Assembly: GCA_963169455.1 (NCBI GenBank)
Contig: CAUJDW010000142.1
Span: 1-64,000, forward strand
Direction: 5' to 3'
DNA from: Bacteroidota bacterium
GTDB lineage: Bacteria > Bacteroidota > Bacteroidia > Chitinophagales > Saprospiraceae
DNA: 64,000 nucleotides
Shown here: positions 34,595 through 43,712 of the stretch, piece by piece
Layout: each line of letters begins with the position of its first letter
Position numbering within the stretch: the stretch's first letter is position 1
The notes under the pieces: model-generated
Told to the model about the DNA's origin: nothing
What the model saw: only the letters and a program-made list of their open reading frames with translations
Database searches by the model: none
Made by a program: the position numbers and the translations under genes

Positions 34595-34936
34595 CTACCG
34601 CCACCCTACCTCCCTCAGCACCTCCAGCGGCCTTCTCCCGAATTCCTGCTCAAACTGGCTGATGAAGTAGCTGACGCTGGTGTAGCCGACGGCGCCTGCC
34701 GCGGCTTTCACCGTGCGGCAGGCGCCTTCTTTCAGGAGCTGCCGGGCCCGCTGCAGCCGCTGCTGCCGGACGTATTGCTTGGGGGATAAGCTGGTAAGTT
34801 GCTTCACCCTGCGGATCAAGTGGCGTTCGCTGACGCCCATGTGGGCGGCAAGGGCGGTATTATCCAGGCCGCCACCGGCAATGTTCTCCCGGATAGCCTG
34901 GCGGAGCCGGGCGAGCCACTTGTTCTCTGAGGGCAT
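34595..34936 (-). CDS. Short AraC-type helix-turn-helix protein
   Basis: A 113-residue protein made almost entirely of the AraC/XylS double helix-turn-helix: first HTH around LDNTALAAHMGVSERHLIRR, second around VGYTSVSYFISQFEQEFGRRP. It has no sensory domain, so it may act alone or with a partner. The start is uncertain; ATG 34936 is used, with in-frame Mets up to 35020. It is divergent from the helical-protein gene at 35103 and might control it. Confidence 0.75.
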   Translation of the reverse strand: MPSENKWLARLRQAIRENIAGGGLDNTALAAHMGVSERHLIRRVKQLTSLSPKQYVRQQRLQRARQLLKEGACRTVKAAAGAVGYTSVSYFISQFEQEFGRRPLEVLREVGWR

Positions 34937-35102
34937 GGCAACAGGGTTTTGGGTGTTCAACCCCATAAATATGCCATAAATAATTCCGGGCCGCCAAAGA
35001 CAAATTTTGAGGGTTACCATGGCAAAAGCTTGTTTTTTTAAATAAAAAAAACCGTTAATCGACTAGTTATCATATATTTACACTCATATATCTACCACAA
35101 AA

Positions 35103-36581
35103 ATGCACGCTATTTCCTCCACCAAATTCCTGCGCCTGCTCCGAACCTTTGACGAAGCGGAACTGAAGGCTTTCGACGCCTGGCTGCGCTCCCCCTGGTG
35201 CAGCAGCAACAAGAACCTGCCCCGGCTTCTGGAAAGGCTGAAGAAATACCATCCGGATTTCGAAAAGGCAAAACTGGATAAGGAAAAGCTGTTCCACCGG
35301 GTGCTGCCGGAGGGGAAGTTCAGCGACAGGCGCATGAACAATTTGTTGTCGGAGGCTTACCTGGCGGCGGAGCAATTCATTACCTTTCAGCGCCTGGCCG
35401 GCAACCCCGGCCTTCAGAAAACCCTGCTGGCGGAGGAATTCCAGGGGCGCTACCTCGACGACTGGTTTTTCGCGGGGGCCGGCAGGGAAATTGAAAGGCT
35501 GGAAGCCACGGAGGTTAAGGACTGGGAAAGCCAGCTCAACCTGTACCGCCTGTACCGGCTCATCTACCACCATCCCAACCAGAACCCGCGCATGCAGCCG
35601 GGCGGCTCGCCGATCGCAAAAATGGGGGTGCAGGCGGATTTGCTCTACCTGCTGGAAAAAGCCGCCATCATCAATGAGATGATGGCCCGCAACCGGCTCA
35701 TAAAGGGAGAAAACCACGAGGTGGAGGCCGAGCTGAAAAAATGGGAAGCCGTCTGCGAAGGCGTTCAGCACCCCGCCATCGGCCTGTACCGGATGCGCTT
35801 CGCTTTCCTGCTGGAAAACCGGCTCAGCCAGTACCGGGCGTTGAGGGAAGCCTTTCTGAACAGCCTGGAGCGGCTAAATGAAAGGGAACAAAAGCTGCAC
35901 CTGTTATCCCTGCTCAACGACACCATGTCCTTCATCAAATCCGGCCAGCTCGATATCACCGACAGCCTGCCGCTCTATCAGTTGGGGCTGGAAACAGGGG
36001 TTCTGCTGCACCAGGGCAAACTGACCCGCAACACCTATACTACCATCGTAATCGCCAGCAATACGAAGGGCGACTTTGATTTTACCAACCATTTTATCGA
36101 AACCTACACGAAGCGGGCCGACGAAAACATCCAGGATGATTGTTACCACTGGGCCAAAGCCCATACGGCCTACTGGCAGCAAAAGCAGGAAGAATGCCTG
36201 GATATTCTGAATCGGCATACCTTCAAGGCGCCTCATTTCCAACTGATCAGCCGGGTGCTGCATACCCAGGCCTATTTCGACCTGTACCTGAAAGACGATT
36301 CCTATCAGTCATTCCTCTTCAACTTCTTCGATACTTTTGAAAGGTGGCTGGGCCGGGAAAAGGCCTGGCCGAAATCGACAAAAGCCTCCTTCCTACGCTT
36401 TGTGCAAATATGCCGAACCCTGGCCCGGCACTATGCCGATGCCGGCCCCAAACCCCAGAAGGCGGAGCAATTGCTGCAAGAGGAGCGCAACATCCAGGCC
36501 CTGAACTGGTTGAAGCAGAAAAAGGAAGAGGTGTTGGATTTAAAATCGCGCAAACCGCCCCAACCGATGCCAGGCGATTAA
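35103..36581 (+). CDS. Large alpha-helical (TPR-like) protein, paralogue of 44753-46210
   Basis: A 492-residue soluble protein, entirely helical and rich in Leu, Glu and Arg. N-terminal features are FLRLLRTFDEAELKAFDAWL and the SP.C.SNKNLPRLLERL segment. Equivalent blocks occur in the paralogue 9.6 kb downstream (RSPYFNQH, LFPGQPYEEQQVHNLMSYL). I recognise the type as a many-member Saprospiraceae family with no assigned function; solenoid-type protein interaction is inference. A divergent AraC-type gene lies 166 bases upstream. Confidence 0.7.
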   Translation: MHAISSTKFLRLLRTFDEAELKAFDAWLRSPWCSSNKNLPRLLERLKKYHPDFEKAKLDKEKLFHRVLPEGKFSDRRMNNLLSEAYLAAEQFITFQRLAGNPGLQKTLLAEEFQGRYLDDWFFAGAGREIERLEATEVKDWESQLNLYRLYRLIYHHPNQNPRMQPGGSPIAKMGVQADLLYLLEKAAIINEMMARNRLIKGENHEVEAELKKWEAVCEGVQHPAIGLYRMRFAFLLENRLSQYRALREAFLNSLERLNEREQKLHLLSLLNDTMSFIKSGQLDITDSLPLYQLGLETGVLLHQGKLTRNTYTTIVIASNTKGDFDFTNHFIETYTKRADENIQDDCYHWAKAHTAYWQQKQEECLDILNRHTFKAPHFQLISRVLHTQAYFDLYLKDDSYQSFLFNFFDTFERWLGREKAWPKSTKASFLRFVQICRTLARHYADAGPKPQKAEQLLQEERNIQALNWLKQKKEEVLDLKSRKPPQPMPGD

Positions 36582-36661
36582 TTTACCACCAGGTCTTCCA
36601 CTACAATTCTCCGGACAGCTAAAGGCAGTGTGGCTGGGTTAAAAAGGTGTTCTTTTCTCAT
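36578..36661 (-). CDS. Possible 27-residue peptide
   Basis: A short open frame reads MRKEHLFNPATLPLAVRRIV and ends VEDLVVN, overlapping the convergent upstream stop by four bases. The second half would form an amphipathic helix. There is no strong ribosome-binding site, and the evidence is composition only. Confidence 0.3.
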   Translation of the reverse strand: MRKEHLFNPATLPLAVRRIVVEDLVVN

Positions 36662-37018
36662 GACGGAAGTTTGTTAAGGGTTTAGAATTAAAGCGCGGCC
36701 TGCTTCCTCCTTTTTGATTGTGTTTATTTGTTGGGGAGGCTTTCGGCTCAGGCTGAATAATCAGCACCTTACAAATATGGGGGCATCCGGATGGGTTATT
36801 TTCGTCAATTGTGTCGCATTTTCCGTCAATCCGCCTTCGTCAAGACTTCGGCGGACAAGGAGGGGGGGCGCGGTTGTGCCATAACCGGGATTTTCAGGAT
36901 TAGGGGATTACCGGGATCGGGGTTGCCCGGATTTTGAGACTGGAGGGATGATGGGCTTTGCGCCTGGGCTGTTCTCGCTAAAGCGTTTAAAAAAACTCAG
37001 GTAAGGAACTCAAAGAAG
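36662..37018. other. Intergenic region with one dispersed repeat
   Basis: 357 bases with no gene supported. It holds the second copy of the 34-bp ACCGGGATT repeat (36884-36917), followed by related CCCGGATTTTGAG words. Confidence 0.5.
36884..36917. repeat. 34-bp dispersed repeat, copy 2
   Basis: Same sequence as 31586-31619 apart from the central bases. It lies between the helical-protein gene and the hybrid kinase. Confidence 0.6.
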
Positions 37019-40000
37019 TTATCCCTTTTCCAACAAATCCGAAGGCAGCTTCCCAAAGCGGTTCTTGTAGCTGCGCGAAAAAGAGCGGGCGTCGGCGTAG
37101 CCTACTTCTTCCGCCACCCGGGCGATGGAGTTGTAGGTGCGGTGCTCCAGCAATTGGCGGGCCTGGCCCAGGCGCATTTCCTTCAGGTATTGGACAGGCG
37201 AAAGCCCGGCCAGGCGCTTCAGCTGGCGCAGCAGCGTGGACTCGCTCATGGCAAATCGGCTGGCCAGCACCGGCACGGACAGGGTATCGTCGCCGAGGTG
37301 CTGCTGGACGTAAGTTTCAAAAGCCTCCAACCATTGCTGGTCTTCTTCGGAGATAAGAACGGAGGGCTCTTCATCTTCGGCTTCGGCCGGTACTTCCTCC
37401 AGCCTGGAGGCGCGGTTTTTCAACAGGTTTCCGATGCGCACCAGCAGTTCTTCCTCGTCAAACGGCTTGGTGAGGTAGTCGTCCACCCCGATACGGAGCG
37501 CTTTGAGCTTTTCGCTGGCTTCCGCCCGTGCGGTGAGCATGATGACGGGGATGTGCCGGGTGGCGTCATCGGATTTGAGTCGTTCGAGGAGCTGATAGCC
37601 ATCCATGACAGGCATCATGAGGTCGGAGAGGATGAGGCCCAACGAAGCCCCCCCCAGGGCCCCCAAGGGAGAAGCCCCCTCCCAGCCTCCCCCCAAGGGG
37701 GAGGAGCGAGCCCAGTGCATCTCCCCCCCTTTGGGGGGGCTGGGGGGGGCTAATAAATCCAACGCCGCTTTACCATTTTCAGCCGTAACGACTTCATATT
37801 TTTCCGACAGGATCAGGCGGATGTAATCCTGCAGGCCCGGGTTGTCTTCTACTACGAGGATAGTGGGTTTCCTTTCACCGGATACCCTTGATGGCCTTTC
37901 GCTTTTTGCCGGCTGCTCACTACCCTCCCGGCCTCGATCCACTGGATCTCGTCGGGATGAAAAGCTGCGGTGCGCCTTTTCAACTGCCAACTGCTCATGG
38001 CTGACGGAGGACACCGGATACACCAGCCGGAAAACGGCTCCCTGGCCCAAAATGCTATCAACTTCTATAGTGCCGCCAAAGAGTTGGGCATATTCGCGGC
38101 AGAGGGCCAGGCCAATGCCGGCGCCGGAAGCCCCCTCCCAGCCTCCCCCAAAGGGGACGGAGGGGGCTTTGGGTGCAGCTTGAAAAAAGCGGTCGAACAC
38201 ATGGGGCAGGTCATCGGGGTGAATGCCGGGGCCCGAATCAGCGACGGTGAGGCGCAGCGAGCCATCCTGAAGCGACAGGCCGGCTTCGATGCGCCCGCCG
38301 GCCGGTGTGAACTTGAAGGCGTTGGACAGCAGGTTGTACAGGATCCTGCGGTTTTTCTCCGGGTCGATGTTGGCCGCTATCTCCTCCCCTACCCGTATGT
38401 CATAAGAATAATCGACCTGTCTGCGCTGCGCCAGGGACTCGAACTGGGCGAAGTAGTTGTGGAAGAAAGCAGCCAGCATGGTTGGTTTTTCGTCCAGGGC
38501 CATTTTGCCCATCTCCAGCTTTCGCAGGTCGAGTATTTCATTGACCAACTGTTGCAGTTGCTGCCCGCTCTGGCTGGCCATACCCAGCAGCCGGCTTTGC
38601 TTTTCAGTCAGTTGGCCTTCTTTCAGCAGGGATTGGATGGGCCCAAGGATCAGGGTGAGCGGGGTGCGCAGCTCGTGGCTCACATTGGCAAAGAAGTGGG
38701 ATTTGGCGGCGTCGAGAGATTTGAGTTCTGCCGCTTGTTGCTGGATGAGGGCATTTTGCCGGGCCAGTGCGCGCATTCCTTCCCGGCGTTTATAAAGGCC
38801 GATGAGCAGGCCGGCAGCCAGCAGGAAGGCCAATGCGATGATAATGCGGGAGGTGCGCAACTCGACGCTTTTGAGGTTCAGGTCCAGCTCCTGGTTTCTT
38901 TTCTCGGCCGCCAGTTGTTCCTTCTCCAGTTGGAGGTAATACTTCTGCAGGTCGAATCCGGCGCTCCTCTGCTTGAACTTTTCCTCATGCAAGTACTTCT
39001 TCCTGGTGTACTCAAGGGCTTGCGCATAGCGCCCTTCCGCATCAGCGGCCTGGGCTTTAAGCTCAAAATTGCGGGCCAGCAGTTCGTCAAGCCCCAGGCC
39101 TTCAGCCTTCACCTGGGCAGTATCGAGATAGGATTTGGCCAAAGCGGGATTGTTTCGTTCCCATTCCAGTTTGGCCAGCGATTGCAGTACGTGGATCTCT
39201 AGCCAGCGGCTGGGCTCCGCCCGGCAAAGGCGCAGGGTTTTTTGATAATACTGCTCCGCTTCCCCGTAATTTTTTTCAACCATGAAGAGGTCGGCCCGGC
39301 CGAGCGCGGCGTGTATCGCAATGCCGTACTCCCCAGGCCTGATGGGGTCGGACAAAGGGATTTTTTCAATAGCCGTGACGTGTTCGGCCATCTTGCCATA
39401 GAGCCCCGCTTCCTGGTAACGCAGTATGAGCCGCAGGTGGAGATAAGAGATGCTGCTGGTATCCTTGTTCTGAATAGCCAGGGCCAGCAGCGCTTCCATC
39501 TCGGGCAGCACCTCCTCCACTTTCCGATAGCTCAGGCTATGCTCCAGTAAAGACATTTTTGTCCGAATAATCTCGGAATGCCTGCCTGCCTGCTCAAACA
39601 GCCGCAACGCTCTTTCGAGGTTCACGATGGCCAACCGCTCATTTCCAAGGGCGCTATAAAACCGGCTCAGGTTCTTGCAGGCCCTGGCTTCAGCTTCCGG
39701 GCCTCCCCGCCGGGCGGCAACCCTTGCCAATTCTTCTCCTACGTATATAGCTGCTGGAAGATCGAAGCGGCGTTCCAGCCTGATCATTATATCATAGTAG
39801 GCCCCGTAAAGGCAATCATAATTCCCGCCGCAACGGCTCCGGACTTGCCGGAGGATGAAGTAGCGGGAAGTTTCGCCCCCGTCTTGTTCCAATTGTTTTT
39901 CGATACCGGGCCACAGTGCTTCGGCAACATCTGAGGAAGGAACACTCTGGGCAGGTAAACGGCCTGCCCCTGCCGGCAGCAGCAGCCAAACAAGAATGGA

Positions 40001-40045
40001 CTGAAAACAGCGTTTCCGTTTGCTCCAATATAGAAGCCCCTTCAT
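37019..40045 (-). CDS. Hybrid two-component sensor kinase with AraC-type output domain
   Basis: A 1008-residue one-protein two-component system. It has a signal anchor; a periplasmic TPR-rich sensor (~60-380); a membrane helix (IIIALAFLLAAGLLIGLY, ~403-420); a HisKA domain with SHFFANVSHELRTPLTL; a HATPase domain (VNEILDLRKLEMGKM, NLLSNAFKFT, DSGPGI); a receiver with Asp in ILSDLMMPVMDG; and a C-terminal AraC HTH (MSESTLLRQLKRLAG). Two in-frame insertions of a palindromic DNA repeat add ~10 residues in the ATP lid (~residue 626) and ~35 residues before the receiver's third strand (~765-800). Both domains keep their catalytic residues, so the protein may still work. It is probably a regulator of polysaccharide or surface genes, by family analogy. 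Confidence 0.9.
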   Translation of the reverse strand: MKGLLYWSKRKRCFQSILVWLLLPAGAGRLPAQSVPSSDVAEALWPGIEKQLEQDGGETSRYFILRQVRSRCGGNYDCLYGAYYDIMIRLERRFDLPAAIYVGEELARVAARRGGPEAEARACKNLSRFYSALGNERLAIVNLERALRLFEQAGRHSEIIRTKMSLLEHSLSYRKVEEVLPEMEALLALAIQNKDTSSISYLHLRLILRYQEAGLYGKMAEHVTAIEKIPLSDPIRPGEYGIAIHAALGRADLFMVEKNYGEAEQYYQKTLRLCRAEPSRWLEIHVLQSLAKLEWERNNPALAKSYLDTAQVKAEGLGLDELLARNFELKAQAADAEGRYAQALEYTRKKYLHEEKFKQRSAGFDLQKYYLQLEKEQLAAEKRNQELDLNLKSVELRTSRIIIALAFLLAAGLLIGLYKRREGMRALARQNALIQQQAAELKSLDAAKSHFFANVSHELRTPLTLILGPIQSLLKEGQLTEKQSRLLGMASQSGQQLQQLVNEILDLRKLEMGKMALDEKPTMLAAFFHNYFAQFESLAQRRQVDYSYDIRVGEEIAANIDPEKNRRILYNLLSNAFKFTPAGGRIEAGLSLQDGSLRLTVADSGPGIHPDDLPHVFDRFFQAAPKAPSVPFGGGWEGASGAGIGLALCREYAQLFGGTIEVDSILGQGAVFRLVYPVSSVSHEQLAVEKAHRSFSSRRDPVDRGREGSEQPAKSERPSRVSGERKPTILVVEDNPGLQDYIRLILSEKYEVVTAENGKAALDLLAPPSPPKGGEMHWARSSPLGGGWEGASPLGALGGASLGLILSDLMMPVMDGYQLLERLKSDDATRHIPVIMLTARAEASEKLKALRIGVDDYLTKPFDEEELLVRIGNLLKNRASRLEEVPAEAEDEEPSVLISEEDQQWLEAFETYVQQHLGDDTLSVPVLASRFAMSESTLLRQLKRLAGLSPVQYLKEMRLGQARQLLEHRTYNSIARVAEEVGYADARSFSRSYKNRFGKLPSDLLEKG
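37645..37750. repeat. Palindromic element inserted in frame in the receiver domain
   Basis: About 106 bases made of two inverted copies of the C/G-rich element (CCCCTCCCAGCCTCCCC-type, with CCCAAGGGGGAGG cores). They are translated as PPSPPKGGEMHWARSS then PLGGGWEGASPLGALGG. Receiver domains normally have only a short loop here, between helix 2 and strand 3. Confidence 0.75.
38128..38169. repeat. Palindromic element inserted in frame in the HATPase domain
   Basis: Perfect 11-bp arms AAGCCCCCTCC/GGAGGGGGCTT with a CAGCCTCCCCCAAAGGGGAC centre. It is translated on the minus strand as PKAPSVPFGGGWEGASG, between the F-box (FDRFFQA) and the GIGLALC box of the ATP lid. Confidence 0.75.
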
Positions 40046-40232
40046 GTTTCAGAAGATGGTTTTTGTGTTTCTATTTGAATCCGGGATCAGAGGTTACCGG
40101 CTAAAATATTCAAAGGAGGAATGCGTACCTGAATTTGCATAAAAAGCCAGGGGGATTATGATCGGAGGCTAGTGCAATAAAACTACAGAAATTTCTTCTC
40201 CCAAACAAACACATCAGCCATACCAGCCGCCC

Positions 40233-42773
40233 CTAAAAATCCATCCTCAACCTCAGGTTGATCCTCCGGGAAGTCAGGTAATTCGGGATTGCGTACTGCT
40301 GGTTAAAGATCGTCTTTATCCAGGTATTGCCGGCCTGGTTCTGCACCTGCATCAGGTTGAACACCTCGAGGCTAACCCAGGAGTTGCGCGTCCAGCGCAG
40401 GAAGTGGTTGGGGTGTTTGTCGAGGCGCGAGCGGTCCCACAGGGCCAGGGAGAAGCCGATGTCCACCCGGTGATAGGGGGAAAAGCGGTAGGTATTGCGA
40501 AAAACCTCGTTGTTGCCCTGCAGCCCGAAGGGCAGCCCCGTGCCCACCGTGAAGTTGAGGTGCATGCGGAAGCTCTCGCTTTTGGGCAGGTAGTCCTGGA
40601 AAAACATAGACAAGGTCATCAGCTGGTCGGTGGGGCGGGGCACGTCTTTGACGGGCTGGCCCTCGGCCTGGCCGACCTCGCGCACCAGGTGCTGCACGCC
40701 GTTGAGTTGCTCGCGGGCGCGCAGGAAGGACAGGTTGATCCAGGATTCGGCGCCCGGCACGAACTCCCCGTTCATGCGGAAGTCGATGCCCGTCACGTAA
40801 CCCGTGGCGTCGTTCTGCCCGGAATAACGGATGCGCACGTTTTCGATCTCGTAGGACACCAGGTCCCACAGGCGCTTGTAATACGCCTCGGTGATGAAGC
40901 GGAACTTTTTGGGGTTGCGTTTGCCGAGGTAGAAGTCGAAAGTCAGCCCTCCGAGGATGTGGGCGGATTTCTGGGCTTTCAGATCGGTGTTGACCGTGCC
41001 GTCGAAGGCGCGCAGCTCGCGGTAGAAGGGGGGCTGGAAGTAATAGCCGCCAGCCAGGCGGTAGGCGATGTCGGTTTTGCCGGCCAGGGGCTTGTACTGC
41101 AGCTGGGCGCGGGGCGAGATCAGAAGTTCTTCGTTCAGATCCCAGTACGAAGCCCGCAGGCCGAGGGTAAAGCGGAACTCGCTTTTGCTTTCGCGGCGGA
41201 TGGTGTAGGTGTCCTGGAAGAAAGCGGAAAAGCGCAGGGAGTTCAGCTCGTTGCGGGTTTTCAGCACGTTGAAGAGCAGCACCTCGGTGGTGTCGTAGGG
41301 GAGGGAATAACCCGCCGAATCCAGGCGTTCCCACTCGTTGAGCAGGTCGTCGATCTGTTCGCTCTGCATTTTGGCGCTCCAGGCCAGGAAATGGCTGCTG
41401 GTGGTTTCCGGGTCTTCATGGGCGCCCTGTAGTTCGATGCCCCCTTTATGTTCGAAATTGGCCACGTTCAGGTTCAGGAAGTTTCGCACGAACTGGTGCT
41501 GGGTGCCGGTGCCGAGTTCGGACAGCACTTCGCCGAAGTTGTCGCTGCCCAGGCCGGTTTCGATCTGCCGCAGGCTGTACTGGCCGATGATATCGAAGCG
41601 TTCGTTCTCGTCGCTGCGGAAGGCCGAGGCCAGGAATTTCAGGAAGTAGGGGTTGCGTTCGCGGTCGGGCAGGTAGGTCAGCGACAGCCCGCCCATGGCG
41701 GTGGTGAAATCATCGACCTCCTGCCCTTCGAAGACGCTGAACAGCTCCAGGGCGAAGTTGATCAGGCCCAGGGCGGTGCTTCTTTCGGTAGGGCGGAAGC
41801 GGTACACGCTGCGGTTGAAGTTGCCCAGCAGCCCAAGCTGCCAGTCGCGGTTGATGTCGTAGGTCAGGTAGGCCTGCACGTCGGAAAAGTTGGGCACGTA
41901 TTCCCCCTGCACGTCCAGGGTGCCCAGCAGATAGCGGGTGGTCTTGTAGCGGGCCCCCAGCAGGTAGCGGAATTTGCGGTAGCCCTCCTTGTCGGCGTCG
42001 AGGCTGCCTTCCACGTGGGCTGAGCCTCCCAGGAAGCTCAGCCCCACCGAGGCGCGCAGGCTGTCGGGCCGCTTGTAGCGGACATCCAGCACCGACGACA
42101 TCTTGTCCCCGTACTTGGCCTCGAAGGCGCCGGAGGAAAAGGACAGGTCGCGGATCAGGTCGATATTGGGAAAGGTGAGCCCTTCCTGCTGGCCGGCGCG
42201 GATGAGTTGGGGGCGGTAAACCTCGAAATCGTTGACATAGACCAGGTTCTCGTCGTAGTTGCCGCCGCGCACGTTGTACTGCGAGCTCAGTTCGCCGCCG
42301 GTGCCGCTGCTGGTGCCCAGGGCGATGTGGGGCAGCAGGCTTTCCAGGTTGCCGGTCGTCGTGGGCAGCAGTTTGAGCTGTTCCACGCTCTCCCGGATGA
42401 TGCCCGCGTCTTCGATCTTGCTTTCCCGCACGATGACTTCCAGGTCGGAAGCTACCGGGGCCAGGCCCACGTCCACCTGCCTGGTGCTCCGTGCAGGCAT
42501 TGGTTCGATTTCCACCACTGCTTCGCGGTAGCCCACCCGGGAAATGACCAGGGTGAAGGCCTCGTTGGCCGGCACGATGATGCTGTAGCGCCCGTTGGTG
42601 CTCGATTCCACGGCCCGGTTCGTACCTTTGATATAAACGGTAGCGAATTCGACGGGGCCTTCTGTCACGGCGTCTGTCACGATGCCGGTGATGCTGGCGC
42701 GGGGGCTCTCCTGAGCGTGCAGAAAAGAGAGGGCGGCGAAGGCCAGAAGGGTAATGATGGACAGTTTCTTCAT
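40233..42773 (-). CDS. TonB-dependent outer-membrane receptor
   Basis: An 846-residue receptor. After a signal peptide (ending SFLHAQ) comes a carboxypeptidase-regulatory-like domain (ITGIVTDAVTEGPVEFATVY), then a plug domain (YNVRGGNYDENLVYVNDFEVY, FSSGAFEAKYGDKMSSVLDV) and a long beta-barrel ending in RRINLRLRMDF. Start 42773 is preferred to the upstream Met at 42869. It would import a TonB-dependent substrate; none is identifiable. There is no SusD partner gene, so it is a stand-alone receptor. Confidence 0.88.
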   Translation of the reverse strand: MKKLSIITLLAFAALSFLHAQESPRASITGIVTDAVTEGPVEFATVYIKGTNRAVESSTNGRYSIIVPANEAFTLVISRVGYREAVVEIEPMPARSTRQVDVGLAPVASDLEVIVRESKIEDAGIIRESVEQLKLLPTTTGNLESLLPHIALGTSSGTGGELSSQYNVRGGNYDENLVYVNDFEVYRPQLIRAGQQEGLTFPNIDLIRDLSFSSGAFEAKYGDKMSSVLDVRYKRPDSLRASVGLSFLGGSAHVEGSLDADKEGYRKFRYLLGARYKTTRYLLGTLDVQGEYVPNFSDVQAYLTYDINRDWQLGLLGNFNRSVYRFRPTERSTALGLINFALELFSVFEGQEVDDFTTAMGGLSLTYLPDRERNPYFLKFLASAFRSDENERFDIIGQYSLRQIETGLGSDNFGEVLSELGTGTQHQFVRNFLNLNVANFEHKGGIELQGAHEDPETTSSHFLAWSAKMQSEQIDDLLNEWERLDSAGYSLPYDTTEVLLFNVLKTRNELNSLRFSAFFQDTYTIRRESKSEFRFTLGLRASYWDLNEELLISPRAQLQYKPLAGKTDIAYRLAGGYYFQPPFYRELRAFDGTVNTDLKAQKSAHILGGLTFDFYLGKRNPKKFRFITEAYYKRLWDLVSYEIENVRIRYSGQNDATGYVTGIDFRMNGEFVPGAESWINLSFLRAREQLNGVQHLVREVGQAEGQPVKDVPRPTDQLMTLSMFFQDYLPKSESFRMHLNFTVGTGLPFGLQGNNEVFRNTYRFSPYHRVDIGFSLALWDRSRLDKHPNHFLRWTRNSWVSLEVFNLMQVQNQAGNTWIKTIFNQQYAIPNYLTSRRINLRLRMDF

Positions 42774-42909
42774 ATCGGTGTCGGGCAGCTGTTTCAGCAG
42801 GCTGCCTGCAGTGAGCAGTATGTACGGAAAAAAGCGGTAGAGGTTGCCGGTATGGTTAAGGAAACGCAAAACCGGCGGCTAAAATAGAAATTTTTGTGCA
42901 CGGAACAGC

Positions 42910-43584
42910 TCAGGCGAACTTCCTCAGTTCCGCTCCGATCTCCTTCAGCCGCAGGATGGCGCCGGTGGGGTCGGCGGCCTTGAAAACGCTGCTGCCGGCC
43001 ACCAGCACATCCGCGCCGGACTGAAGCAGCACCTCGGCATTCTGCAGCCCCACTCCTCCGTCGACCTCGATGAGGGCGTGAGCGTTGTGCACGGTGAGCA
43101 TGTCGCGCAGGCGGCGCAGCTTTGGAATGGTATTGTAAATGAACTTCTGGCCTCCGAATCCGGGGTTGACCGACATGAGGCAGATGAGCCCGACATCTTC
43201 GATCACGTCTTCCAGGACGGACACCGGCGTATGGGGGTTGACCGCCACACCGGCTTTGGCGCCCGTTTCCCTGATCTGATGGATGGTGCGGTGCAGGTGG
43301 GGGCAGGCTTCATAGTGCACCGTGATGACATCGGCGCCCGCTTCGCGGAAAGCCTCCACGTATTTTTCCGGCTCCACGATCATCAGGTGCACGTCGAGCG
43401 GTTTGGTGGACAGCTTTCTGACCGCTTCGACGATAAACATGCCGAAGGTGATATTCGGCACGAAGCGGCCGTCCATCACATCGAGGTGCAGCCAGTCGGC
43501 CTGGCTGTTATTGACCATTTGAACTTCTTCCGCCAGGCGGGTAAAGTCAGCGGCAAGCAGAGATGGGGCGACTAAATGTTTCAT
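42910..43584 (-). CDS. rpe: Ribulose-phosphate 3-epimerase
   Basis: A 224-residue TIM barrel interconverting ribulose-5-phosphate and xylulose-5-phosphate in the pentose phosphate pathway. Signatures: APSLLAADFTRL at the start, LHLDVMDGRFVPNITFG, DVHLMIVEP, a metal/phosphate region VNPGFGGQKFI and IEVDGGVGLQNA. Start 43584 is chosen from the family's usual N-terminus. A strong terminator-like hairpin ends only 13 bases before the ATG. Confidence 0.95.
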   Translation of the reverse strand: MKHLVAPSLLAADFTRLAEEVQMVNNSQADWLHLDVMDGRFVPNITFGMFIVEAVRKLSTKPLDVHLMIVEPEKYVEAFREAGADVITVHYEACPHLHRTIHQIRETGAKAGVAVNPHTPVSVLEDVIEDVGLICLMSVNPGFGGQKFIYNTIPKLRRLRDMLTVHNAHALIEVDGGVGLQNAEVLLQSGADVLVAGSSVFKAADPTGAILRLKEIGAELRKFA

Positions 43585-43597
43585 ACCGCGAAGGTAT

Positions 43598-43628
43598 AAA
43601 AAAAACCGGCCCACATCGGGGCCGGTTT
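43598..43628 (-). terminator. Intrinsic terminator or attenuator immediately upstream of rpe
   Basis: On the minus strand a 10-bp stem (AAACCGGCCC/GGGCCGGTTT, 6-base loop) runs straight into T8, ending 13 bases before the rpe start codon. Form and T run are those of an intrinsic terminator. Its position suggests attenuation of rpe, or termination of an upstream transcript with rpe starting within the hairpin. Confidence 0.7.
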
Positions 43629-43660
43629 CCAAAAGAGCTTTGAGAGGCTATCTACATACC

Positions 43661-43712
43661 AAAAAAAAAGAGGGCATCCTTCGATACCCTCGAAAGATTC
43701 ATGAGATTATAA
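43661..43712. repeat. A9-hairpin-ATGAGATTATAA element, copy 1
   Basis: A9 (43661-43669), a GAGGGCAT...ATACCCTC stem (43670-43691, one mismatch), then TTCATGAGATTATAATT. The micro-ORF is MRL-stop. The architecture equals the 6.8-7.3 kb elements but the conserved word differs. Degenerate ATGGATTATAATTTG and ATGAGATTGTGATTTG words follow at 43761 and 43803. Confidence 0.6.
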
